From NCBI GenBank assembly GCA_023386675.1, contig JAEWJG010000236.1, positions 1 to 9,822 on the forward strand: 9,822 nt of DNA, in the 5' to 3' direction. Origin of the DNA: Actinomycetes bacterium (GTDB lineage: Bacteria; Actinomycetota; Actinomycetes; Actinomycetales; Microbacteriaceae). This document shows positions 1-5,676 of this stretch, piece by piece (positions within the stretch are counted from its first letter, which is position 1; each line of letters begins with the position of its first letter). The notes under the pieces were generated by a model, which searched no databases, had not been told where the DNA came from, and saw nothing but the letters and a program-made list of their open reading frames with translations. A program made the position numbers and the translations under genes.

Positions 1-954
1 CTGGTGCGCGCCGCCTGGCCGGCACGCCTGGGCGAGCCTCCTGCGCACATGCTCTCGGGCGTCCCGGCGCACGTCGACGGCCGGATGCTCGGCATCGCCC
101 GGACCGCCGGCGCGCACCTCATCAACGAGGACCGGATGTGGCACTACACCGAAGGCATTCAGAACTGGGACCCGGTGTGGGCGCAGCACGGCATCCGCAT
201 CCTGCCCGGTCCGTCGTCGCTGTGGCTGGACGCGCGCGGCGAACGGCTGCCGTCGCCGCTGTTCCCGGGCTTCGACACGCTCGGGACGCTGGAGTACCTG
301 CGGCGCACCGGCTCCGACTACAGCTGGTTCGTGCTCACGCAGAAGATCATCGAGAAGGAGTTCGCACTCTCGGGCAGCGAGCAGAATCCCGACCTGACCG
401 GCAAGGACGTTCGCCTGCTCGCCAAGCGCGTCGCACCAGGGGCGCCCGGACCGGTGGAGGCGTTCAAGCAGCACGGCGCGGACTTCGTCGTCGCCGACAA
501 CCTCGACGACCTCCTCGCCGGGATGCAGCGCATCGCCGACGTACCCCTCGACGCCGAGCTCGTCGCCCGGCACGTGCGCGAGCGCGACCGGCAGCTCGAC
601 AACGAGTTCGGCAAGGACCTCCAACTCGCCGCGATCCGCGCGGCCCGGCGGTACAGAGGCGACAAGCTCATCCGGGTCGCCACTCCGCACAAGCTGCTGG
701 ACCCGGCGGCGGGGCCGCTCATCGCGGTGAAGCTGCACATCCTGACCAGGAAGAGCCTGGGCGGCATCGAGACGGATCTCGACGGGCGGGTCCTCAGCGC
801 CGACGGCGCGGTCGTGCCGGGCCTGTATGCGGTCGGCGAGGCGGCGGGCTTCGGCGGCGGCGGGATGCACGGCTACCGTGCGCTCGAAGGGACGTTCCTC
901 GGCGGCTGCCTGTTCTCCGGCCGCCAGGCCGGCCGCGCCGCCGCCCGAGCCTGA
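1..954 (+). CDS. FAD-binding dehydrogenase (COG3573-like), C-terminal part; 5' end outside window
   Basis: Open from the first base and ending in TGA at 952-954, so about 317 residues of a longer flavoprotein are present. The family is usually around 550 residues, so roughly the first 230, including the N-terminal GxGxxG FAD-binding fold, lie upstream of the window. Visible conserved blocks are EGIQNWDP, GIRILPGPSSLW, PLFPGFDTLGTL, SWFVLTQKIIEKEFALSG and, near the end, the FAD-contacting GLYAVGEAAGFGGGGMHGYR followed by ALEGTFLGGCLFSGR. These are typical of the predicted oxidoreductases related to the fumarate reductase/3-ketosteroid dehydrogenase superfamily. The protein is probably a cytoplasmic FAD oxidoreductase acting on C-C or C-H bonds; the true substrate is not known. 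It converges on an unknown gene on the other strand across a long palindromic repeat. The family call is firm; the substrate is open. Confidence 0.93.
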   Translation: MVRAAWPARLGEPPAHMLSGVPAHVDGRMLGIARTAGAHLINEDRMWHYTEGIQNWDPVWAQHGIRILPGPSSLWLDARGERLPSPLFPGFDTLGTLEYLRRTGSDYSWFVLTQKIIEKEFALSGSEQNPDLTGKDVRLLAKRVAPGAPGPVEAFKQHGADFVVADNLDDLLAGMQRIADVPLDAELVARHVRERDRQLDNEFGKDLQLAAIRAARRYRGDKLIRVATPHKLLDPAAGPLIAVKLHILTRKSLGGIETDLDGRVLSADGAVVPGLYAVGEAAGFGGGGMHGYRALEGTFLGGCLFSGRQAGRAAARA

Positions 955-965
955 CTGTCCACTCG

Positions 966-1044
966 CCCCCCATCAATCGCTTCCTCGCTTATGCCGTCCC
1001 GGCACGGCGTGTCGCCGGCTTTATCGAGGAATCGATGGAGGGGC
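966..1044. repeat. Long imperfect palindromic repeat, copy A (between convergent genes)
   Basis: The left arm begins CCCCCCATCAATCGCTTCCTCG. The reverse complement of the right arm reads CCCCTCCATC, then GATTCCTCG, so the arms pair with small insertions. The centre carries ACGGCGTGTCGC (1004-1015) and the right end TCGATGGAGGGGC (1032-1044). Both blocks recur, with almost the same spacing (16 versus 17 bp), in copy B at 2709-2720 and 2738-2750. The element fills the gap between the FAD dehydrogenase stop and the stop of the opposing gene, so it could act as a bidirectional terminator as well as being a dispersed repeat. Confidence 0.65.
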
Positions 1045-1052
1045 CGGGGGGG

Positions 1053-1739
1053 TCAGCGGCGGAGGGACCAGGAGGGGCGGCGGATGAGGGTGTGGCCCCG
1101 GCGCGTGGTGAGTCGGGTCCAGGTGCCGGTCTCGTGGATGGTGACCGGCTCGTCGTCGCCGAGGAAGCCGAGGGACTCGGCCGCGAAGGCGGCGCCGGCG
1201 GGCACGTACTCGAGGCCCTCGATCGGCCGGCCCCACACCTCAGCGCGCACCCGCTGCACCAGCTGCTCCCCTGTGCCCGTCGGCACGGCCTCCGCCACCT
1301 CGGCGATACCGGCCTGCGCAACCGTCCGCAGCTGGGCGGCCTCCGTCTCGCCGACCGAGCGCCAGCCGCCGCGCGGCGGGGAGATGCCCGCCCAGGTCAC
1401 GGTCGACACCTCCAGCGGGAGGCGGATCTCGACCGGACCCTCCGGCGCATCCTCCGCCTCGGTGGTCTCTCGCACCCGCGCGATGCGGTCGAGCAGCGAA
1501 CGGATAGGCACCACCGCGTCGAACTCGGCGTCGCCGCCGACCGCGAAGGTGCGCAGCCCGAGCACGGTCGGCGTCTCGTCCATCAGCCCGCGCGGGTAGA
1601 GGATCGCGGTGTAGACCGCCAGGACGCCGGCCCCGGCGATCAGGCGCACGGAGCCCTCCTCCACCCGGGAGGCTCGAGACAGATAGGTGTGCAGATCGGC
1701 GACGGCGAGTGCGTCCGTCAGAGAGAACGAGGGGTTCAT
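1053..1739 (-). CDS. Conserved actinobacterial-type protein of unknown function (228 aa)
   Basis: I do not recognise a named family. The ATG at 1739-1737 is preceded by GAGG with a short spacer, and the frame runs to TGA at 1055-1053. The protein has no cysteine, no clear signal peptide and no convincing transmembrane helix (the stretch around residues 30-48 is only mildly hydrophobic), so it is probably cytoplasmic. It looks like a folded alpha/beta protein with several Trp/Gly-rich turns (for example TWAGISPPRGGW at about residues 114-125) and a strongly basic tail ending SWSLRR. Codon use is like its neighbours. It is divergent from tesB with only 42 bp between starts, so the two may share a regulatory region, but this gives no specific function. 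Confidence 0.8.
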   Translation of the reverse strand: MNPSFSLTDALAVADLHTYLSRASRVEEGSVRLIAGAGVLAVYTAILYPRGLMDETPTVLGLRTFAVGGDAEFDAVVPIRSLLDRIARVRETTEAEDAPEGPVEIRLPLEVSTVTWAGISPPRGGWRSVGETEAAQLRTVAQAGIAEVAEAVPTGTGEQLVQRVRAEVWGRPIEGLEYVPAGAAFAAESLGFLGDDEPVTIHETGTWTRLTTRRGHTLIRRPSWSLRR

Positions 1740-1747
1740 CGGACCTC

Positions 1748-1754
1748 TAAACTA
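1748..1754. promoter_or_regulatory. Overlapping candidate -10 hexamers in the divergent tesB gap
   Basis: On the plus strand TAAACT (1748-1753) fits the actinobacterial TANNNT -10 pattern and would place a start near 1760, giving tesB a leader of about 20 nt. On the minus strand TAGTTT (1754-1749) also fits and would start the unknown gene's mRNA very close to its ATG. The two sites overlap almost completely. No clear TTGACA-like -35 was found for either, so this is a weak call. Confidence 0.3.
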
Positions 1755-1781
1755 CCAAGAGACCATCGACTTGGAGGCACT

Positions 1782-2651
1782 GTGACCGAGCCCCTGGATT
1801 CCCTGCTCACCGCGCTCGATCTGACGGACACCGGCGCACGCACCAGCGAGGACATCTTCACCGGTCCCTCCCAGTGGATGCCGCTGGGCCGCGTGTTCGG
1901 CGGCCAGGTGCTCGCGCAGTCGATCGTGGCTGCAACGCGTACGGTCGAAGCCGACCGACCCATCCACTCGATGCACGGCTACTTCCTGCGGCCGGGCGAC
2001 GTGAACTTCCCGATCACCTTCTCGGTCGACAGCATCCACGACGCCCGGTCGTTCTCGACCCGCCGCACGCAGGCGTACCAGAACGGGCTGCCGATCCTGT
2101 CGATGATCGCGTCGTTCCAGACCGAGGACGAGGGCTTCGAGCACCAGGATGCGATGCCGGAGGGCCTGCCGGAGCCCGAGTCGCTGCCGTCGACGGCGAC
2201 CTCGTTGGAGGATGTGCGGCATCCCGTCGCTCAGTATTGGGCCAGCCAGCGGCCATTCGACATGCGCCACGTGACCTCGCCGGTATATCTGTCGGTCGAG
2301 GGCGAGCGGGTGGCGCACCAGTCGGTGTGGTTCCGGACCATCGGCGACATGCCCGACGACCCGGCGCTGCACCGGGCCGCGCTGGCCTACGCGAGCGATT
2401 ACACGATCATGGAGTCGATCATGCGCCGGCACGGGATCGCCTGGGCGACTCCCGGCCTGAAGGCGGCCAGCCTCGACCACGCGATGTGGTGGCACCGGCC
2501 CGCCCGGGTGGACGAGTGGCTGCTGTATGTGCAGGAGTCGCCCACCGCGAGCGGCGGCCGCGGCCTTTCGACCGGGCGCATCTTCACCCGCGACGGCCGC
2601 CTCGTGGCGAGCGTCGCGCAGGAGGCCACCATCCGTCTCCCCCGCGACTGA
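1782..2651 (+). CDS. tesB: Acyl-CoA thioesterase II (TesB family, double hotdog)
   Basis: Hydrolyses acyl-CoA thioesters to free fatty acid and CoA in the cytoplasm. The GTG start at 1782 is chosen because GGAGG lies at 1773-1777 and the conserved protein begins TEPLDSLL; the frame stays open far upstream but that part overlaps other genes. The product is 289 aa, the usual TesB length. The N-terminal hotdog carries VFGGQVLAQS and HSMHGYFLRPGD. The C-terminal hotdog carries SLDHAMWWHRP, whose Asp (about residue 232) matches the catalytic Asp of E. coli TesB, followed by a Ser/Thr-rich SPTASGGRGLSTGRIF segment and VAQE, with Gln near residue 280 as the second catalytic position. The gene diverges from an unknown gene and converges on the anti-sigma gene through palindromic repeat copy B. 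The exact chain-length preference cannot be read from sequence. Confidence 0.95.
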   Translation: MTEPLDSLLTALDLTDTGARTSEDIFTGPSQWMPLGRVFGGQVLAQSIVAATRTVEADRPIHSMHGYFLRPGDVNFPITFSVDSIHDARSFSTRRTQAYQNGLPILSMIASFQTEDEGFEHQDAMPEGLPEPESLPSTATSLEDVRHPVAQYWASQRPFDMRHVTSPVYLSVEGERVAHQSVWFRTIGDMPDDPALHRAALAYASDYTIMESIMRRHGIAWATPGLKAASLDHAMWWHRPARVDEWLLYVQESPTASGGRGLSTGRIFTRDGRLVASVAQEATIRLPRD

Positions 2652-2673
2652 CCTCGCGCCCTCACGCGCCCCT

Positions 2674-2750
2674 CCCCTCCGTCGAGTCCGCAGAAAGTGA
2701 CCGCCGCGACGGCGTGTCGCGTGCACTTCGTGCGTACTCGATGGAGGGGC
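2674..2750. repeat. Long imperfect palindromic repeat, copy B (between convergent genes)
   Basis: The left arm starts CCCCTCCGTCGAGTCCGCA; the reverse complement of the right arm starts CCCCTCCATCGAGTACGCA. Pairing continues (AAGTG in both arms) down to a central GCGAC-GGCGT-GTCGC stem-loop at 2706-2720, so the whole element can fold as one hairpin of about 76 nt. It shares ACGGCGTGTCGC and TCGATGGAGGGGC with copy A at matching spacing. It lies between the tesB stop and the anti-sigma gene stop. The remaining bases up to 2779 show nothing further. Confidence 0.7.
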
Positions 2751-2779
2751 GTATCCGATGGCGGAGGCGCGGGGGTGCG

Positions 2780-3499
2780 TCAGCCGAAGGTGCTGCGGAG
2801 GAGGACGGTGCCGTCGGCGGCCGAGCGGATGTCGACGGCGGCAATGTCTTCGAGGGGGACGCTCGTGGTCGCGACGGGCAGGGCCGTGGTGCCCTCGTCG
2901 GCGGTCCACGTCGAGATGGTGTGCTGCGCACCGGAACGATCGGTGACGACCATGGCGTACGTCCAGGCGTGGGCTCCGTCCTCGGCGCCGACGTGCGCGT
3001 ACCGGCACTTCGAGTCGACCCGCGTGCCCCATGGCTCCGGCGTGAGCCGCAGGTCGGCGGTCAGCGCGCTCGGCTCGACCTGCTGCATGACGACCGAGGC
3101 CTGTGGGCCGGCGGCCGGGTTGACGACGCCCGGGAGCACGAGCGCGGCGATGCCGACGAGCAGGGCCGCGGCTGCAACGGAGAGTCCGGCGACCAGCCAG
3201 CGGCCGCGCGCGCGGCGACGGCGAGCCCTGTGGAGCAGGGTGGGAAGCACGTCGGGGCTCGGACCCAGGTCCTGAGCGTCCATGGTCGCGGTCGCCGGGG
3301 CGTCCTCGTCGAGCAGGGCGAACGCCTGCTCCTTCGGGACGCGGCTCAGGATGCCGGGCATCCCCGCCAGCTCGGACACCGCCTCGGAGCACCGGTCGCA
3401 CTCGCGCAGGTGCGCCTCGAACTCCCGCCGCTCGGTCGGCGAGAGAGCGCCGAGCACGTACGAGGCGTCCCAGGTGGCGAACTCGTCGTGGGTGGTCAT
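2780..3499 (-). CDS. Zinc-binding transmembrane anti-sigma factor (RslA/RskA-like)
   Basis: Predicted to hold the adjacent ECF sigma factor inactive at the membrane. The ATG at 3499-3497 overlaps the sigma stop codon (ATGA), which fixes the start and implies translational coupling; the product is 239 aa. The N-terminal cytoplasmic domain contains the zinc-associated anti-sigma motif H30-x3-C34-x2-C37 (HLRECDRC). An Arg-rich run (about 91-100) precedes one transmembrane helix (about 101-122). The C-terminal domain, about 115 residues and outside the membrane, resembles the RskA sensor domain and holds a single cysteine (in DSKCRYA). In mycobacterial RslA, loss of zinc under oxidation releases SigL; a similar redox or proteolytic trigger is inferred here. 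The family is secure, the signal is not known. Confidence 0.92.
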   Translation of the reverse strand: MTTHDEFATWDASYVLGALSPTERREFEAHLRECDRCSEAVSELAGMPGILSRVPKEQAFALLDEDAPATATMDAQDLGPSPDVLPTLLHRARRRRARGRWLVAGLSVAAAALLVGIAALVLPGVVNPAAGPQASVVMQQVEPSALTADLRLTPEPWGTRVDSKCRYAHVGAEDGAHAWTYAMVVTDRSGAQHTISTWTADEGTTALPVATTSVPLEDIAAVDIRSAADGTVLLRSTFG

Positions 3500-4008
3500 C
3501 GTTCCGTCACCCCTCTCTCCTGGAGCGCGAGCCGCAGCGCGCGGAGTCCGTAGTGCAGGCGCGACTTGACCGTCCCCTCGGGGATGTCGAGCTCGCGCGC
3601 GATCTCGGCGACCGACCGGCCGCCGTAGTAGGCGTGGACGATGACCGCCCGGTGCTCGGCGGACAGCTCGGCCAGCGCATCCGACACCAGCCAGGCGTCG
3701 AGCACGGCGTCGGCCTCGCTGTCCGGGGCGGGATGCTCCGGCAGGTTCTCGGCTCCGAACTCGTGCCGGTACGCGGCGCTGCGCCGGTCGTCGATCACGA
3801 GGTTGCGCGCCACGGTGAACAGCCAGGTGCGCGCGGACTGCTGGGACTGGTCCAGGACGGACGGCTTGCGCCAGGCGCGCAGCAGCGTCTCCTGCACGAC
3901 ATCGTCGGCCATCGCACGGTCGCCGGTGAGGTGCACGACGTACCGCCACAGCGCCTGCGCGTGCTGGTCGTGCAGCTCGCGCAGCAGGCGGGCGTCCTCC
4001 TCCGGCAT
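3496..4008 (-). CDS. ECF RNA polymerase sigma factor (SigK/SigL-like, ECF19-type)
   Basis: An extracytoplasmic-function sigma factor of 170 aa with only regions 2 and 4. Region 2 spans about residues 8-75 (ALWRYVVHLTGD, then DDVVQETLLRAWRK and ARTWLFTVARNLVIDDRR). Region 4 is a helix-turn-helix at about 110-165 (LSAEHRAVIVHAYYGGRSVAEIARELDIPEGTVKSRL, given here as one block of conserved positions). The ATG at 4008-4006 is preferred over an upstream in-frame one at 4053 because a strong GGAGG (4018-4014) sits 5 nt ahead of it and region 2 begins soon after. The upstream choice would also place the promoter inside the gene. The stop overlaps the anti-sigma start. A SigL-type promoter directly upstream implies autoregulation. 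The SigL rather than SigK label rests mainly on that promoter. Confidence 0.93.
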   Translation of the reverse strand: MPEEDARLLRELHDQHAQALWRYVVHLTGDRAMADDVVQETLLRAWRKPSVLDQSQQSARTWLFTVARNLVIDDRRSAAYRHEFGAENLPEHPAPDSEADAVLDAWLVSDALAELSAEHRAVIVHAYYGGRSVAEIARELDIPEGTVKSRLHYGLRALRLALQERGVTER

Positions 4009-4024
4009 GTTCACCTCCACTCGG

Positions 4025-4052
4025 TACACGATGCAGCGCGCGGAAAGGTTCA
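4025..4052 (-). promoter_or_regulatory. SigL-type ECF promoter of the sigma/anti-sigma operon
   Basis: Reading the minus strand, TGAACC (4052-4047) is followed after 16 nt by CGTGTA (4030-4025). This matches the TGAACC-N15-18-CGTgt(a/g) consensus described for mycobacterial SigL. The expected transcription start is around 4019-4017, so the leader before the ATG at 4008 would be only about 10 nt and would begin at or inside the ribosome binding site. The position directly ahead of the sigma gene supports autoactivation. Confidence 0.75.
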
Positions 4053-4063
4053 CACGCGAGAGT

Positions 4064-4091
4064 TGAACCGAACACGGACACGTCTCGTGAA
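4064..4091 (+). promoter_or_regulatory. SigL-type ECF promoter of the Rieske/DUF2231 pair
   Basis: TGAACC (4064-4069) is followed after exactly 16 nt by CGTGAA (4086-4091), the same layout as the opposite promoter, with a -10 that departs from the CGTGT(A/G) form at its fifth position (A for T). The predicted start near 4098 gives a leader of about 30 nt ending in GGGAG (4118-4122) before the ATG at 4128. Together the two -35 elements form an inverted repeat GGTTCA-N11-TGAACC, so a palindromic operator is an alternative reading. Confidence 0.6.
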
Positions 4092-4127
4092 TACCGTAAG
4101 AGACGTCACCGACGAACGGGAGAACCG

Positions 4128-4580
4128 ATGAACGACCACGCTCCGCTGACCCGCCGCACGCTCGTATCCCTCGGAGGCGCCTCGGCCGGCGCCGTCCTGC
4201 TCGCCGCCTGCACCCCCAGTGGGGCGCAGGATTCGGGAGGGTCGGGGTCTGAGTCCGGGTCCGGCGGTTCGTCGGGTGGCGGCTCGGGCTCGGCGCAGGT
4301 GTCGCTCGCGTCCATCCCGGTGGGCGGCGCGGTGTCGGCGACCCTCGCGGGCAAGCCGATCGTTGTGTCGCAGCCGGCCGCCGGTCAGGTGGTCGCGTTC
4401 AGCGCCGTGTGCACCCACCAGGGGTGCACGGTCGCGCCGCAGGGTAAGGAGTTCGACTGCCCGTGCCACGGGTCGAAGTTCGACGTGACCACGGGGGCCG
4501 TGCTGAACGGCCCTGCGCGTGACCCCTTGCCGAAGCTGAAGGCGGAGGTCTCCGGCGACTCAGTGACCGTCACCGGATAG
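4128..4580 (+). CDS. Rieske [2Fe-2S] lipoprotein with Tat-type signal
   Basis: A 150-aa exported electron-transfer protein. The N-terminus has twin arginines (R9-R10 in LTRRTLVSLGG), a hydrophobic stretch and a lipobox ending LAAC28, so it is probably exported folded by Tat and lipidated at Cys28. A Gly/Ser linker (about 36-56) separates the anchor from the Rieske domain. Cluster box 1 is C95-T-H97-QG-C100 and box 2 is C111-P-C113-H114-GS: C95, H97, C111 and H114 are the iron ligands, and C100 and C113 the usual disulfide. At this size it is not the QcrA subunit of the bc1 complex, which has transmembrane helices. It is followed after 8 nt by the DUF2231 gene and diverges from the ECF sigma operon, which likely controls it. 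The redox partner is unknown. Confidence 0.93.
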   Translation: MNDHAPLTRRTLVSLGGASAGAVLLAACTPSGAQDSGGSGSESGSGGSSGGGSGSAQVSLASIPVGGAVSATLAGKPIVVSQPAAGQVVAFSAVCTHQGCTVAPQGKEFDCPCHGSKFDVTTGAVLNGPARDPLPKLKAEVSGDSVTVTG

Positions 4581-4588
4581 GGGGCGCC

Positions 4589-5104
4589 ATGGAGGTCAAC
4601 GGACTGCCGCTGCACGTCCTGCTCGTCCATTTCGTGGTGGTGCTGATCCCGCTCACGGCGATCGCCGCGCTGCTGGTGCCGATCTGGCCGGTCGCACGGC
4701 GCCGCCTCGGGATCGTGGTGCCCCTGCTCGCGCTGGCGGACCTGATCCTGGTCCCGATCGTGACGGAGGCCGGGGAGTGGCTGCAGGCGCGGGTGCCGTC
4801 CACGCCGCTCATCCTGGCGCACGCGGCGCTCGGGAGGACGCTGCTGCCGTGGGTGATCGCGCTGTTCGCGTTCACCGTGCTGCAGTGGGCGTGGTTCTTC
4901 TTCATCGACCGGCCGGAGTCGCCGCGCCGCCCGTCCCCGGTGGTGCGGCGTGTGGTGCTCGTCGTGCTGATCGTGATCGCGGCGGTGCTCGCCGTCGGGA
5001 CGATCGTGGAGGTCGTGCTGATCGGCGAAGCCGGCTCGCGGGCGATCTGGGAGAACTCGTTCAGCCCCACCCCGCTGCCCGCGACGCCGAAGCCGACGCC
5101 CTAG
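4589..5104 (+). CDS. DUF2231 family four-helix membrane protein
   Basis: A 171-aa integral membrane protein starting at the ATG at 4589, 8 nt after the Rieske stop with a G-rich stretch as ribosome binding site, so probably co-transcribed with it. Predicted helices lie at about residues 10-30, 42-58, 86-106 and 119-145. The N-terminal LHVLLVH signature (His9, His14), the EAGEWL segment, His78 before the third helix and a GEAGSRAIWE stretch after the fourth fit DUF2231. The conserved histidines near the membrane face could bind a heme or metal; that is inference. The tail is Pro/Thr-rich and probably exposed. Pairing with a Rieske lipoprotein suggests it anchors or exchanges electrons with it. 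The family is confident; its biochemical role is not established. Confidence 0.85.
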   Translation: MEVNGLPLHVLLVHFVVVLIPLTAIAALLVPIWPVARRRLGIVVPLLALADLILVPIVTEAGEWLQARVPSTPLILAHAALGRTLLPWVIALFAFTVLQWAWFFFIDRPESPRRPSPVVRRVVLVVLIVIAAVLAVGTIVEVVLIGEAGSRAIWENSFSPTPLPATPKPTP

Positions 5105-5169
5105 CGCGAGGATTCGTGCCGAAGGTGCCGTCTCGCGCTGCGAGAGCGCACACTCGGCGCGAATCCGCG
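5105..5169. terminator. Large palindrome between convergent genes, likely bidirectional terminator
   Basis: The left arm 5105-5122 (CGCGAGGATTCGTGCCGA) pairs with 5154-5169 (TCGGCGCGAATCCGCG) apart from one bulge and one mismatch. Inside, GTGC (5125-5128) pairs with GCAC (5148-5151), and TCTCGC (5131-5136) with GCGAGA (5140-5145) around the loop GCT. The fold begins at the DUF2231 stop and ends a few bases before the thioesterase stop on the other strand. There is no U-tract, which is common for high-GC actinobacterial terminators. Its sequence is unrelated to repeat copies A and B. Confidence 0.65.
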
Positions 5170-5173
5170 GAGG

Positions 5174-5662
5174 TCAGCCGCGCTTGGCGAAGGCGACCGG
5201 CTCGTCGAGGTACGGCGTCCAGGCGGCACGCTCGCGCTCGTTGATGCGTCGCGGCCGCTGGCTCGCCGCATCCACCAGCACGATGGTGGTCGCCGCGCGC
5301 GAGTACAGCGTGCGCGGCTCGGTGCCCTCGGGCGTCCACACCTCGTAGCAGACTTCGAGGCTGGCGCCCCCGAGACGCCCGAGCCACAGCTGCACGTCGA
5401 GCGGTTGCCGGAGGTACGGGATGGGCGCCAGGTACTCGATCTCCTGCCGCGCGATGAGCGTCAACGTGTCCGCGCCCGGACGCCCGTCGAGCACCGCGGT
5501 CGACCCGCCGACCGCCTCCCCGGACCCTTGGCCCGTGTCGTCGGTCGCCCAGAACGCCTCGATGCGCGCCTCCTCGAGGAGGCGCAGCATCTCGGCGTTG
5601 TTGACGTGCCCGTAGGCGTCGAGGTCGCTCCACCGGAGCTTGATCGGGACGTGCAGTCGCAT
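5174..5662 (-). CDS. Acyl-CoA thioester hydrolase, single hotdog (4HBT/YbgC type)
   Basis: A 162-aa single-hotdog thioesterase, the normal length for this family. The start ATG at 5662-5660 gives the canonical beginning HVPIKLRWSDLDAYGHVNN, where the first Asp (residue 13) corresponds to the catalytic Asp of 4-hydroxybenzoyl-CoA thioesterase. LTLIARQEIEYLAPIPY is the second conserved block. It starts 14 nt after the ettA stop on the same strand, with only a weak ribosome binding site, so it is probably translated from the same mRNA. The genuine acyl-CoA substrate is unknown. In Mycobacterium tuberculosis a thioesterase-related gene (Rv2475c) lies close to the ettA homologue, so the linkage appears old. 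Confidence 0.9.
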   Translation of the reverse strand: MRLHVPIKLRWSDLDAYGHVNNAEMLRLLEEARIEAFWATDDTGQGSGEAVGGSTAVLDGRPGADTLTLIARQEIEYLAPIPYLRQPLDVQLWLGRLGGASLEVCYEVWTPEGTEPRTLYSRAATTIVLVDAASQRPRRINERERAAWTPYLDEPVAFAKRG

Positions 5663-5676
5663 GGGCTCGCCCGTTC

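Noticed and set aside
138..2651. 837-codon open frame on the plus strand covering several genes
   Set aside because: Only its last third (from 1782) encodes a real protein, TesB; the rest is Arg/Ala-rich shadow translation across the FAD dehydrogenase and the opposing unknown gene, as often happens in high-GC DNA.
1752..3401. 549-codon minus-strand open frame overlapping tesB and the anti-sigma gene
   Set aside because: Arg/His/Gly-rich composition and full overlap with two well-supported genes mark it as a shadow.
4009..4053. Upstream ATG at 4053 as sigma start
   Set aside because: It would add a 15-residue leader lacking sigma homology, would place the -10 inside the gene, and has a weaker ribosome binding site than the ATG at 4008.
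4047..4069. GGTTCA-N11-TGAACC as a repressor operator
   Set aside because: Kept only as an alternative: both half-sites have properly spaced -10 elements, which an operator would not require, and no repressor gene is nearby.
4231..4300. Repetitive GGSG-coding stretch as a DNA repeat
   Set aside because: It is simply the Gly/Ser linker of the Rieske lipoprotein, with codons varied, not a repeated DNA unit.
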